This document shows, piece by piece, positions 19,724 through 28,672 of a stretch of DNA of 64,000 bases (its first letter is position 1; every line of letters begins with the position of its first letter). Origin of the DNA: Oegoconia quadripuncta (taxonomy: Eukaryota > Arthropoda > Insecta > Lepidoptera > Autostichidae); NCBI GenBank assembly GCA_949316235.1, contig OX438751.1, positions 1,284,413-1,348,412 on the forward strand, written 5' to 3'. The notes below the pieces were generated by a model. That model saw only the letters and a list, made by a program, of their open reading frames with translations, was not told the origin of the DNA and searched no databases. The position numbers were made by a program, and so were the translations under genes.

Positions 19724-21846
19724 TACAGGGCGTCCCAAAGTTATGGGACATGAAGGGGAAGTACCTTAAATATCGTAGATAGTGAATTTTGCTCAAAGAA
19801 GACTTTATGTTATTTTTAAAAGTTAGTAATTCTGCATTCATAGATTTTCTAAAAATTATTTGCTTCGGCTGGGAATCGAACCGACTCAAATGTGAAAAAA
19901 AAACACCCTACTTTTATGATGCCAATCGAAAGAATAGCTAAAAAATAATAACTCTGCCTAAGTAACATAGTATTTTAAAAGAAAGGAACAACGTGAAATT
20001 AATCATTTTAATCAAATAAAAAACATACATGAAACTGCCGTAGTCAATTAAGTAGGTATTTTTTTGTAAATTAATTAATTAAATGCTCAAAATGTGATCC
20101 CTCTTGTCTTACGCAAATCGCCAATCTTTTAATGAGCCCGCTGCCTGTTGATTTTCTAATCATTTTATGGTGAACACTCGATGTGATATGGCACAATTCT
20201 GTTTGCAACTCGCCTACGTTCTCGTATCGCTTTTTGTATAGCATATCTTTCACGTATCCCCAAAAGAAGAAATCTAATGGTGTGAGGTCCGGGGATCTGG
20301 CCGGCCATCTAATCGGTCCATTTGTACCAATCCATGTAGGAAAACATTCATTTAGAAAATCTGCTGCTCTCCGACTATTATGAGCCGGAGCTCCATCTTG
20401 TTGGAAAATTAAGTTTTCTTGCTCCGCCGCGGAATGGTTTCTTATCTTATCCCTTAAAATTTGAAGTATTCCTAAATACTTTTCTGTGTTCAAGGTTCCT
20501 TGGTAAAAATGGATTAAGAAAACCCGGTTTTTTAAAAGTCCGCACCAACAGTTGAGTGAAAAACGCACTTGGTTATTAGTTTCAGTCACTCGTAGGGGAT
20601 TTTCTTTAGACCAAATACGATTATTGTTGCGGTTATACATACCGTTATTGCTAAAGTTAGATTCGTCTGTCCAAATAATATTATCCAAAAAATTTGGATC
20701 TTCGAGCAATCGTGCCTGGATATCAAGACAGAAATTTTTTCTCCTTTCTGTATCGCCCGGAAGTAATTTTTGAACCAATCGTCCTTCAACATAACTCTTA
20801 AAACCGTGTTTTTTTAATACACGGTGTATTTTACTTTTTGAAACTCCAATTTCATGTTCTCCTTCTCTCACCGATGCTTTCGGAAAAGCCGAAAAGTAAA
20901 TTAAAATACCAAGTTCTTCGTCGTTGATCGTATGGTTTTCTTGCTGTGGTTCTCTTGGGCGTTTATCGAAACGTCCCAGAGTTTTCAAATTGTTCACAAG
21001 CCTTTTCAAAACTTTACGAGACGGTATTTGTCTATCAGGATATTTTACGCCATACCACCGCAAACTTCTAGAGATATCTTTATCGTTCAAAAAATATGCT
21101 TCCATTAGATCAAAACTTACTTGATATGCCATGTTCGCAATAAATTAACACAATAACACTTGTGTAAGTGAATTGAGACTAAACAGATCAATATCCGAAA
21201 AACAAACGCTCGCACATACTGTTCCATTTTCAAATTTAAGAACAACATTTAAAAATATCACTTCTTTTTAAAATATCTTAAAAAGTATGCATTCAAACAA
21301 ACGCTGTCATAAACTGTTCCATTTTCAAATTATAAATTATTTATTTTTGTTTTTAATTTGCCTTCTGTCTAGCTTACAGAGGACGTATTGAAATACAAGT
21401 TTTATCATTTCATCTACACGTGCACTTATAATAAGGAAAACTATGTTAGTACCTATTTTATGAAGTGGGTACTTATTTACGAATAATCAATGCTATCTTT
21501 GGAATGATAATATCGCTACTTTTCGAACGTCGTCGGCAATAAATAACTTTCTTGAAATTTGACTCAATCATTTTATGTTGTTCCTTTCTTTTAAAATACT
21601 ATGTTACTTAGGCAGAGTTATTATTTTTTAGCTATTCTTTCGATTGGCATCATAAAAGTAGGGTGTTTTTTTTTTCACATTTAAGTCGGTTCGATTCCCA
21701 GCCGAAGCAAGTAATTTTTAGAAAATCTATGAATGCAGAATTACTAACTTTTAAAAATAACATAAAGTCTTCTTTGAGCAAAATTCACTATCTACAATAT
21801 TTAAGGTACTTCCCCTTCATGTCCCATAACTTTGGGACGCCCTGTA
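19724..21846 (-). mobile_element. mariner/IS630-superfamily DNA transposon, apparently complete
   Basis: 2123-bp element. Ends are TACAGGGCGTCCCAAAGTTA at both termini, and TA duplications lie at 19722-19723 and 21847-21848. Terminal inverted repeats are unusually long (19724-19992 and 21577-21846, about 270 bp) and differ at only a few positions, so the copy is young. It carries one uninterrupted transposase gene (20071-21132). It is inserted between SDR 4 and SDR 5. Confidence 0.92.
20071..21132 (-). CDS. mariner-type transposase
   Basis: 353-residue uninterrupted transposase, which would cut and paste the surrounding element. Seen: an N-terminal helix-turn-helix region (1-120, with a second HTH-like SVREGEHEIGVSKSKIHRVL near 77-96), then the DDE/D catalytic core. 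The core shows IIWTDESNF near 147, IFQQDGAPAH near 243 and WPARSPDLTPLDFFFWG near 273-289. About 40 residues separate the second Asp from the Asp of TPLDF, longer than the 34 of classical mariner and close to what is described as the DD41D group. All three acidic residues and the HTH are intact, so it may be functional. ATG at 21132. It expresses from the strand opposite to the neighbouring SDR genes. Confidence 0.92.
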   Translation of the reverse strand: MAYQVSFDLMEAYFLNDKDISRSLRWYGVKYPDRQIPSRKVLKRLVNNLKTLGRFDKRPREPQQENHTINDEELGILIYFSAFPKASVREGEHEIGVSKSKIHRVLKKHGFKSYVEGRLVQKLLPGDTERRKNFCLDIQARLLEDPNFLDNIIWTDESNFSNNGMYNRNNNRIWSKENPLRVTETNNQVRFSLNCWCGLLKNRVFLIHFYQGTLNTEKYLGILQILRDKIRNHSAAEQENLIFQQDGAPAHNSRRAADFLNECFPTWIGTNGPIRWPARSPDLTPLDFFFWGYVKDMLYKKRYENVGELQTELCHITSSVHHKMIRKSTGSGLIKRLAICVRQEGSHFEHLIN

Positions 21847-21848
21847 TA

Positions 21849-22426
21849 CCAAGAAAATTAACTTTATTCAATAAAAAAAAATATTAAAAAACCCGAGTAC
21901 AGTTATAAATATCTAAGTATAAATGACATTTTTTCTACTAACCGTTGACAATTTTTATCATTTTACAATAGAAGACATAAGGAAAGATATTAACAAAAAC
22001 ATACTAAAATAGAGAAAAAATGAAAGGCCCTGGAAGATAAATTCACGTCACAAGTAGAACATGATCCAGGTCACTGCTTTGTGGCAATGTACATAGAAGG
22101 CTAGCGGCGTGGCCACGTTTAGTATAAATTAATTTTGCCCGATATTTTTTATAGACACTGAAACGTGTTTTTTAATTTCATTCGTCGAGGTCCATCATTG
22201 TGATGGGGCGGCGTCATTATTTTTAATCAAATTTGTTTATTTTAGCCCACTTTACAAAGTTCGTAAATATTTCAAAGGTTCCTGCGGATATCCAAAACTT
22301 TGCCTTTCTTATTAAACAATATTATATTAATAGAATAGAAAAGTCTTATATTAATAAAACTATAATGTTGTACGTGAAGAGCTAAAGTATCTCATTACTT
22401 GAGCGATAAAAATGCATAGAACTAAC
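21849..22426. other. Gene-free AT-rich stretch
   Basis: No coding region, repeat or RNA recognised between the transposon and the M1 MITE. Confidence 0.4.
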
Positions 22427-22573
22427 AGCCCCTGTAACATGACTTCGTTTGTCCCGAGCTACATAGGAGTGAGAGTGGGATAGTTGTATATTTCGTCCAA
22501 GCGAATGAGCAGGACAAATATTATCTCACGCAACATAAACGTTTATCGCGCCTGTCATGCTATTAGTCCTGCT
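22427..22573 (-). mobile_element. Small MITE, family M1, copy B
   Basis: 147 bp with ends AGCCCCTGTAACATGAC and, reverse complemented, AGCAGGACTAATAGCATGAC. The interior matches copy A (4409-4542) in inverted orientation and the split copy C (42830-43606). Copy B is the best unoccupied reference for copy C. Confidence 0.65.
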
Positions 22574-22765
22574 CTACGGTGAAGTTATTTCTTTAATTAT
22601 TAGTATAACATGTTGATATTGAAACTTTTGGGCTTCTCTTGAAAGGCAAATTGTAAATACCGAACGCGGTTTTACTAAACACACGGAGAACCTGAATATT
22701 AGGTTAATAAGGCAAGTTTCTATTTATCTAATATTTCATTTTGGTTATCATTTTATCAATATTAA

Positions 22766-22771
22766 CTTATC
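22766..22771 (+). promoter_or_regulatory. GATA-type box upstream of SDR 5
   Basis: CTTATC lies 88 bp before the ATG, with two further TTATCA motifs at 22745 and 22754. The leader just before the ATG ('aatcgtagcggataaacgaca') matches the SDR 3, 4 and 6 leaders. Confidence 0.5.
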
Positions 22772-22858
22772 GACACTTACAGATTACATCCAATAAAATA
22801 CTGGTATAATAAATCAGTACGTTACTTTGTGTCTGTAAATCGTAGCGGATAAACGACA

Positions 22859-23632
22859 ATGAGTTTCGATGGTAAAGTAGTCCTCGTAACTGGAGCAAGC
22901 TCAGGTATCGGTGCTGCCATTGCAATAAAATTCTCAGAAGAAGGCGCAAAAGTAGCAATTGTCGGAAGAAAGAAGGACAAACTTCAAAATACCTTTGAAT
23001 TATGTGAGAAAGCAGGTGGGCAACCTTTCCTAATCGTTGCAGATGTATCTAAAGATGACGATGCTACAAGACTAGTGAACGATACCGTCAAACACTTCGG
23101 AAAGTTGGACGTGTTGGTTAACAATGCTGGAATCGGTGGCGCCAGTGTACCTATTGGCACCGACTACACCATGCGAGTGTTTGATGAAGTGATGACAACT
23201 AATCTCCGATCAGCAGTGTACATTAGTAACCTTTCAGTACCACATCTCATCAAAACAAAGGGGAATATCATTAATATATCAAGCATAGCGTCAACAATGC
23301 CTTCCGTAATGTTTATTTATAGCACTTCGAAGGCTGGACTAGATCATTTCACGAGGTGTGTGGCTCTGGCACTGGCACCTAAAGGAGTCCGCGTGAACTG
23401 TGTCAACCCAGGCCCAGTATATACAGATATTATTGAAAATATGGGTATGAGTGAAGAAGTGCAAAAAGCTACGTGGGAACTTATGAAGACAGCTACAGCA
23501 TTGGGTAGGATATCAGAGTCCGAGGAGATTGCAGACCTGGTTTTGTTCCTGGCTAGTGATAAGGCAAAGAGTATTACTGGTTCATGCTATATTTCTGACA
23601 ATGGTTGTCTGTTGAAAGGCGCTCAGTCTTAG
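22859..23632 (+). CDS. Short-chain dehydrogenase/reductase (SDR 5)
   Basis: 257-residue intronless classical SDR. TGASSGIG 11-18, GRK 36-38 (basic residues, NADPH-type), Asp62, NNAG 88-91, Asn115, Ser141/142, Tyr154 and Lys158. The shift of one comes from a single-residue insertion in the variable loop after NNAG (GIGGASVPIG). The normally conserved Glu in CVALELA is Ala (CVALALA). Two AATAAA signals follow at 23675 and 23685. It ends LLKGAQS. Only 424 bp separate its stop from the SDR 6 ATG. Cofactor preference and cytosolic location are inferred; substrate unknown. Confidence 0.96.
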   Translation: MSFDGKVVLVTGASSGIGAAIAIKFSEEGAKVAIVGRKKDKLQNTFELCEKAGGQPFLIVADVSKDDDATRLVNDTVKHFGKLDVLVNNAGIGGASVPIGTDYTMRVFDEVMTTNLRSAVYISNLSVPHLIKTKGNIINISSIASTMPSVMFIYSTSKAGLDHFTRCVALALAPKGVRVNCVNPGPVYTDIIENMGMSEEVQKATWELMKTATALGRISESEEIADLVLFLASDKAKSITGSCYISDNGCLLKGAQS

Positions 23633-24056
23633 TTTTTGTAAACTGCCAGTTTTTTTTTTTCAGTTACTTGCAGTAATAAATTGTAATAAAGGAAATAAAG
23701 AAATTTATTATTTTAAATATTGTGTTACAGTGTTATGAATTACAACTCCAAAAATATTAATCTATAATAACAAATTGTAATAATTAAACATGACGTCAAT
23801 TGTAACAGCAGTCGATTAAATCTAGATATCGTTCTTTGCCATACATAACACTAGTCTTCGTATTGTACGTAATACGTTGCCATATCATTTCTTTAAATTG
23901 TTCCAATTTTTGCGCTGGTAACACATTACCGCAGTTTCCCTTATCATTCACTTTATTTATCAGTTTTATCAATTATGTTATCAATACTTTAATCGCCAGT
24001 TCAATTTTGTTATCATGCGTTACTTTTCTTCAGTAAGTCGTAGTGAATAAACTACA
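23633..24056 (+). promoter_or_regulatory. SDR 5 terminator / SDR 6 promoter interval
   Basis: 424 bp containing the SDR 5 polyadenylation signals and the SDR 6 promoter. The promoter has GTAACACATTACCGCAGTTT at 23920-23939, then four TTATC motifs between 23940 and 23986. The GTAACACATTACCGC block is repeated at 26355-26374, where no gene follows. Confidence 0.6.
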
Positions 24057-24845
24057 ATGAGTTTCAAGGATAAAGTAGTTCTCGTGACTGGAGCAAGTTC
24101 CGGTATAGGTGCCGCCACTGCCATAAAATTCTCAGAGCAAGGTGCTAAAGTGGCAATCGTTGGGAGAAATGAGCAAAAGCTCAAAAATACATTCGCACTA
24201 TGTGAGAAAAGCGGAGGGATACCTTTTCTTATTATTGCTGATATATCTAACGATGACGACGTGAAAAGGTTGGTAAAAGATACGATCAATCAGTTCGGAC
24301 AATTGGACGTGCTAGTGAACAATGCCGGAATAGGCAATGTTGCATCAATTGACTCAGAGAATGCGTTAAAGGTCTTCGATACTGTAATTGCTACCAATTT
24401 GCGATCTGTCGTAGCCATCACCAATCTCGCCGTGCCACATTTAGTGAAAACGAAAGGAAATATTGTCAACATATCTAGTGTATTTTCTACAATAGCAACG
24501 CCTACGTTTTCTTACTGCACGTCTAAAGCTGGATTAGACCATTTTACAAGATGTGTGGCTTTAGAACTGGCTGCTAAAGGAGTTCGTGTTAATGCTATAA
24601 ATCCTGGTCCTGTAAAAACTGACATTATGCAAGTACCAGGTTTTAGTGAAGAAAAAGAAGCAGCTTGGTGGGATTTAATGAAGAAAACGACAGCACTCGG
24701 TAGAGTAGGAGATTCTGAGGAGATTGCAGATTTGGTACTGTTTTTAGCAAGTGATAAGGCAAGAGGTATTACTGGTTCATGTTGTGTTTCTGATAACGGT
24801 GTTCTATTAAAAGGAAATCAACCAGAGTTTGATCAATTGCGTTGA
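24057..24845 (+). CDS. Short-chain dehydrogenase/reductase (SDR 6)
   Basis: 262-residue intronless classical SDR, the longest of the array because of a C-terminal extension (LLKGNQPEFDQLR). TGASSGIG 11-18, Arg37, Asp62 (ADIS), NNAG 88-91, Asn114, Ser140/141, Tyr153 and Lys157 are intact. The start is set by homology and by the shared leader 'gtcgtagtgaataaactaca'. It diverges from SDR 3-5 in residues 93-104 and in the post-PGPV loop (KTDIMQVPGFSEE). No canonical AATAAA follows within 60 bases. Probable NADP(H)-dependent oxidoreductase; substrate unknown. Confidence 0.95.
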   Translation: MSFKDKVVLVTGASSGIGAATAIKFSEQGAKVAIVGRNEQKLKNTFALCEKSGGIPFLIIADISNDDDVKRLVKDTINQFGQLDVLVNNAGIGNVASIDSENALKVFDTVIATNLRSVVAITNLAVPHLVKTKGNIVNISSVFSTIATPTFSYCTSKAGLDHFTRCVALELAAKGVRVNAINPGPVKTDIMQVPGFSEEKEAAWWDLMKKTTALGRVGDSEEIADLVLFLASDKARGITGSCCVSDNGVLLKGNQPEFDQLR

Positions 24846-25860
24846 AATTTAATTTTTCATTACAATGTCTCAAATATATATCTTTTGATTAATAAGTTTA
24901 TTATTTCTTGTTCATTTTATGATTTATCCTTATAAAATGCTTATTTTGATAATGCCATGGGGCTAGACAGAAGGTTCTAGATTCTACTGGAAGCAACACG
25001 CCATAATCATGAATAGTATCAAATTTGGTCGTGTATATGAGTGGGTTTCAAGAGACCGGTAATAAGACGAAAGTCTTATCAAACGCTTAGGCTACGTTGA
25101 CCATAGATCGGTGACCTTTGATAATGCGGTTGTCGGAGTTATCCAAGAGTTAAAACTAGCTATTAATTTGGTAGAAACAACTTCGAATGTAAAGCAGATA
25201 ACTGGTCTGTCTTCAGAAGTACTCATAACTAATATATTCAGTATGTACAGGCATGCTGACTATGATGAGTTTGATAATCCACCCAATAAGAATCGTTAGT
25301 TGACACACACATATATTATAAATACGTGTAAAGAAGACAACGAACACAATGAAATTGGAACCGAAGATGAAATAAATGGTCGTATCATACCCCCTTGTAT
25401 ATCTTGTGTACGTACGCTATAATGTACCGATACCCCTATTTTACTTGTTGTCCTAGGATAGATAGTGTTCCAGATATGAGCTCGCTTTTTTCATGCTTAT
25501 TATTACTTTATAATTCTTGTTCATCAGTTACAGTAAATACAATAAATTCATAAACAAAATGAATAGACTCATTCATGTTATTGAATTTATACGTATTTTA
25601 TTACTCTTGGTTGTGGTTATGGATATATTATTTTTTTGCTTATTTATATTTTTATGAAACATATACCAATTAAAGAAATTAGTTTTCCAGGTACGTATAC
25701 AATTCATTACGTAGTTATTCGTTGAACCAAAAGTGAGTTGTATAACATACGTCAGCCGAGATATGACTTGCTAGATTAAAATGTCATAGATTATGATTAG
25801 ATAAATTTTCGTTTTTAAATTATTATGCCCGTAACTAATACTACCTCAACCGTCACAATA
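24846..25860. other. SDR 6-SDR 7 interval, left part; one unassigned ORF
   Basis: A 62-codon frame at 25111-25299 (begins MTFDNAVVGVIQEL) has a protein-like composition but no family that I recognise, and no splice-site support. It may be a relic of a mobile-element gene. The remainder is AT-rich. Confidence 0.35.
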
Positions 25861-25930
25861 CAATGAGCTTCATCGACAAATCTCGTAACTGGTACAAGTT
25901 GAGACACCGGCATAGTAAACCACAATCTCA
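25861..25930 (+). pseudogene. Truncated SDR pseudogene (5' end only)
   Basis: 'caatgagcttcatcgacaaa', then 'tctcgtaactggtacaagttg' and 'caccggcata' align with codons 1-18 of the SDR genes (ATG AGC TTC ... CTCGTAACTGG). A deletion removes the KVV codons and frame-breaking changes follow. Similarity ends within 70 bases, where a family-J retrotransposon tail begins. This is a dead member of the array. Confidence 0.75.
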
Positions 25931-25945
25931 TTCTTCACTATCTCA

Positions 25946-26115
25946 ATCAAATCAAATCAAAAAATATTTATTTCTTAGGATAAAAATTATCACTTGAAAA
26001 CCTCCGTTGTGCATATAAAAACAAAACCTCACATTTTTTATCTTATTATTAAAGTTTTTGACATTATTGCTCATTCACAAAGCTGATTCCCCAGAGAAGA
26101 ACGAGCTTAAGTTTG
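25946..26115 (-). mobile_element. Family-J retrotransposon 3' end (inverted)
   Basis: On the minus strand it reads from 'gttcttctctggggaatcagctttgtgaatgagca' to 'aagtgataatttttatcctaagaaataaat', then a (TTTGATTTGA)n end. It matches 5735-5850, 33070-33135 and 37808-37880. It directly abuts the SDR pseudogene, so its insertion probably accompanied the gene's truncation. Confidence 0.7.
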
Positions 26116-26321
26116 GGTTACAATTATATTATATTGCATAATTAGATTGAATATCGGCGAGCGGTCTATGTCCATGCTTGCTTATCATCCAGATAGTCAG
26201 AAATCTCCACAGTATCTCCACCCTATAATCACTAGTGCATATTCATGCTTAATCATCCATATTAGCTAGGCTTTACTTTTTAAATTATCATTCCCCAATC
26301 TGCCCATACATACGCTGTGAT

Positions 26322-26455
26322 ATCATTTAACAAAAGTAACCCTACTTTGCGTCGGTAACACATTACCGCAGTTTTCCTTATGTTATATTGTAGTTAACAG
26401 TTTAATTAATAATATTATCAATATATCTCCAGTAAAATATTGTTACAATGGACAT
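26322..26455 (+). pseudogene. Orphan SDR promoter without a gene
   Basis: GTAACACATTACCGCAGTTT at 26355-26374 followed by TCCTTAT, TTATCA (26415-26420), 'tccagtaaaatattgttaca' and ATG (26448) parallels the SDR 6 promoter and leader (23918-24059) in order and spacing. After ATGGAC no SDR coding sequence follows; a MITE begins 24 bp later. It is best read as the promoter remnant of a further deleted array member. Confidence 0.65.
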
Positions 26456-26473
26456 TACCAACTTATCATCAGA

Positions 26474-26663
26474 GGGCGGAGTGTGAGTTTTGTTTCGACT
26501 TAACTTTACTACCGCGTTCACGTTTACGTGACGATTTGTATGAAGAAATGTGAAGCGCCTCTAGCGGATAGTTTGCAAAACGATTTTTTTCATAGATACT
26601 TTTTGCGTAAACGCGAACACGATGGTAAAGTTAAAAACGAGACAAAACTCGCACTTCGCACAC
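26474..26663. mobile_element. Palindromic 190-bp MITE (family M2), copy 1
   Basis: Terminal inverted repeats of about 50 bp: GAGTGTGAGTTTTGTTTCGA...CGTTCACGTTTACG at the left, matching the reverse complement of the right end. The inverted copy 2 at 61763-61952 has exactly the same length. Flanks are AGA at left (26471-26473) and AGG at right, consistent with a 3-bp target duplication that has since mutated. It is noncoding. Confidence 0.8.
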
Positions 26664-27548
26664 AGGAAGCATTCGCTGTATCGGGCTATAGTTTCTAGTG
26701 AATAGTTGTCCTTAATCAGATGTGGAGTCACCAGTAGAAAATTGTTGAACTTCCATATTAAGGTGGTTTCAGAATGGTTTACTTGGTATAGGTAATATAA
26801 AATTTTGACTATAGTTCTTTGGGGGACGTTGTTCGTAATCAAGAGTGACGTCACCAGTTAATGGGAATTACATGAATATAAATTGACCCTGTATAAACGA
26901 AATTATTATTATTTATAGATAACCCAAATGCATTAAAATCAATTGTTAAACAAATTCGTACTAAAGAGTATTTTACAATTTTTTTTAGAATTGATAAATT
27001 AATTATAGTTGATTTGATTATTGCATGACTACCTCAGTAAAAGTACTCATAGTGGATAGTAAAGTATAAGAAAAATAATTGCGCGGGCGCTGATGTGAGA
27101 AACTAAAGCTATTCTTGTATTTTTATAGAGTTATTCAAAACTGTACCCAAATCCGAAATCCGGACCAATTTAATGGTCGATGTTTTCAGCCGCATGGCTT
27201 TACGACTGTCTTAAATTGAAAACAACTGAGACCAAATAACGCGCTCTCCAAAGCACGGAAAAACTCGTAGAGTTTCAATACCACCAGTGGTCACCTATCC
27301 ATATCCTGACCTCATTGATATTACTATATTTCGTTAATACAAAACGAATAGCGAATAAGGCGAGTCGCTTCTTTATAACTATATCTATCCTCTTGAAATA
27401 CTCATATTATGCAATTCTGATAGGAAACCAACAGTTTAGTTTTATCATCTTCACGGGCATATCTTATCTTAACATTGTCTACATTAATAAAACATATCAC
27501 ATTTCCACTGTACATTTACATTGCATCTCTCGACGTGTGTTGATCAAA
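26664..27548. other. SDR 7 upstream region
   Basis: No gene or recognised repeat until the SDR 7 promoter (27442-27468). The frame upstream of the SDR 7 ATG stays open from 27315 but encodes nothing conserved. Confidence 0.45.
27463..27468 (+). promoter_or_regulatory. GATA-type box upstream of SDR 7
   Basis: CTTATC lies 81 bp before the SDR 7 ATG, with TTATCA at 27442. Spacing agrees with the rest of the array. Confidence 0.5.
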
Positions 27549-28325
27549 ATGAATTTCGTCGACAAAGTGGTCCTCGTAACTGGAGCTAGTTCGGGTATCG
27601 GTGCCGCTATAGCAATAAAATTTGCACAAGAAGGCGCTAAAGTTGCAATTGTTGGCAGAAATGAAACGAAACTCAAAAGCACCTCTGACGAGTGTGAACG
27701 TAGTGGTATGCAACCTTTGGTTATTGTTGCTGATGTGACTAAGGATGACGACGTGAAGAGATTAGTGAATGACACGATTAAGCACTTTGGGCAGATTGAT
27801 GTACTGGTTAATAATGCTGGAGCTGCATGCAAAGCACCAATAGATGCTGAAAACTTATTGGAACAGTACGATAAAATACACTCTACTAACCTTCGATCAG
27901 TTATTCATATAACTAGCCTAGCTGTGCCACATCTGATCAAAACTAAAGGTAACATTATCAACATATCAAGTATAGCAGCTATATTAACTGCACGCACCTT
28001 TATCTACAACACAACGAAAGCCGGATTAGATCATTTCACGAGATGTGTAGCATTAGAATTGGCGTCTAAAGGAGTACGTGTTAATAGCGTCAATCCAGGC
28101 CCAGTAAAAACTGACATCTTTGATAATATGGGATTCGACAAGGAGCAACAGGCTGCTACGTGGGGGAAAATGGAGAACAGTACACCGCTTAAGAGAGTAG
28201 GTGACCCTGAGGAGATTGCAGACTTGGTCCTATTTGTAGCCAGTGATAAGGCTAAAGGCATTACTGGCTCAGCTTTTGTTTCTGATAATGGTCTTTTGCT
28301 GTCAGGTTATCCCAAAGATTATTAA
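27549..28325 (+). CDS. Short-chain dehydrogenase/reductase (SDR 7)
   Basis: 258-residue intronless classical SDR. TGASSGIG 11-18, Arg37, Asp62, NNAG 88-91, Asn114, Ser140/141, Tyr153 and Lys157 (YNTTK) are intact. The start is at MNFVDKVV, where paralogue homology begins (context AAAATG). It groups with SDR 8: both have ETKLK after beta2, IDAEN after NNAG, IHSTNLRSVI before the catalytic Asn, and end LLSGYPK or LLSGFPK rather than LLKG. The gap to SDR 8 is only 347 bp. Expected to be a soluble NADP(H)-dependent oxidoreductase; substrate unknown. Confidence 0.96.
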   Translation: MNFVDKVVLVTGASSGIGAAIAIKFAQEGAKVAIVGRNETKLKSTSDECERSGMQPLVIVADVTKDDDVKRLVNDTIKHFGQIDVLVNNAGAACKAPIDAENLLEQYDKIHSTNLRSVIHITSLAVPHLIKTKGNIINISSIAAILTARTFIYNTTKAGLDHFTRCVALELASKGVRVNSVNPGPVKTDIFDNMGFDKEQQAATWGKMENSTPLKRVGDPEEIADLVLFVASDKAKGITGSAFVSDNGLLLSGYPKDY

Positions 28326-28672
28326 AAGTAATTCAATTGCTATAGAGAGAATATCTTCTTAGATATAGCTTTATTGTCTTTTTAAAAAACCTACCATCAA
28401 CGAAATACAGTGCTAGGTTTGCGATTGGAGGGCCAAAGATAGTGTCAAAATGTTATTTTATTTTACTACGTGCAATTGATTATACTATAAAAAAGATACT
28501 GTGTCGTGACTGTTGCTAAATATTATGTAATATTTTATTTTGAGAATGATTCCACATTTTTTAATCACTTTTGTCAGCCTTATCTTATCGCTTATTTTGT
28601 TTCCACTCAATAAATACAACAGCCGGATTTTCTACAAACATTCTGTATTCTATAACCAAACCATTAAGCACA
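28326..28672 (+). promoter_or_regulatory. SDR 7 3' end / SDR 8 promoter interval
   Basis: 347 bp. Two overlapping CTTATC boxes (28579-28584 and 28584-28589) lie 84-94 bp before the SDR 8 ATG. No AATAAA signal for SDR 7 is obvious close to its stop. Confidence 0.5.
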
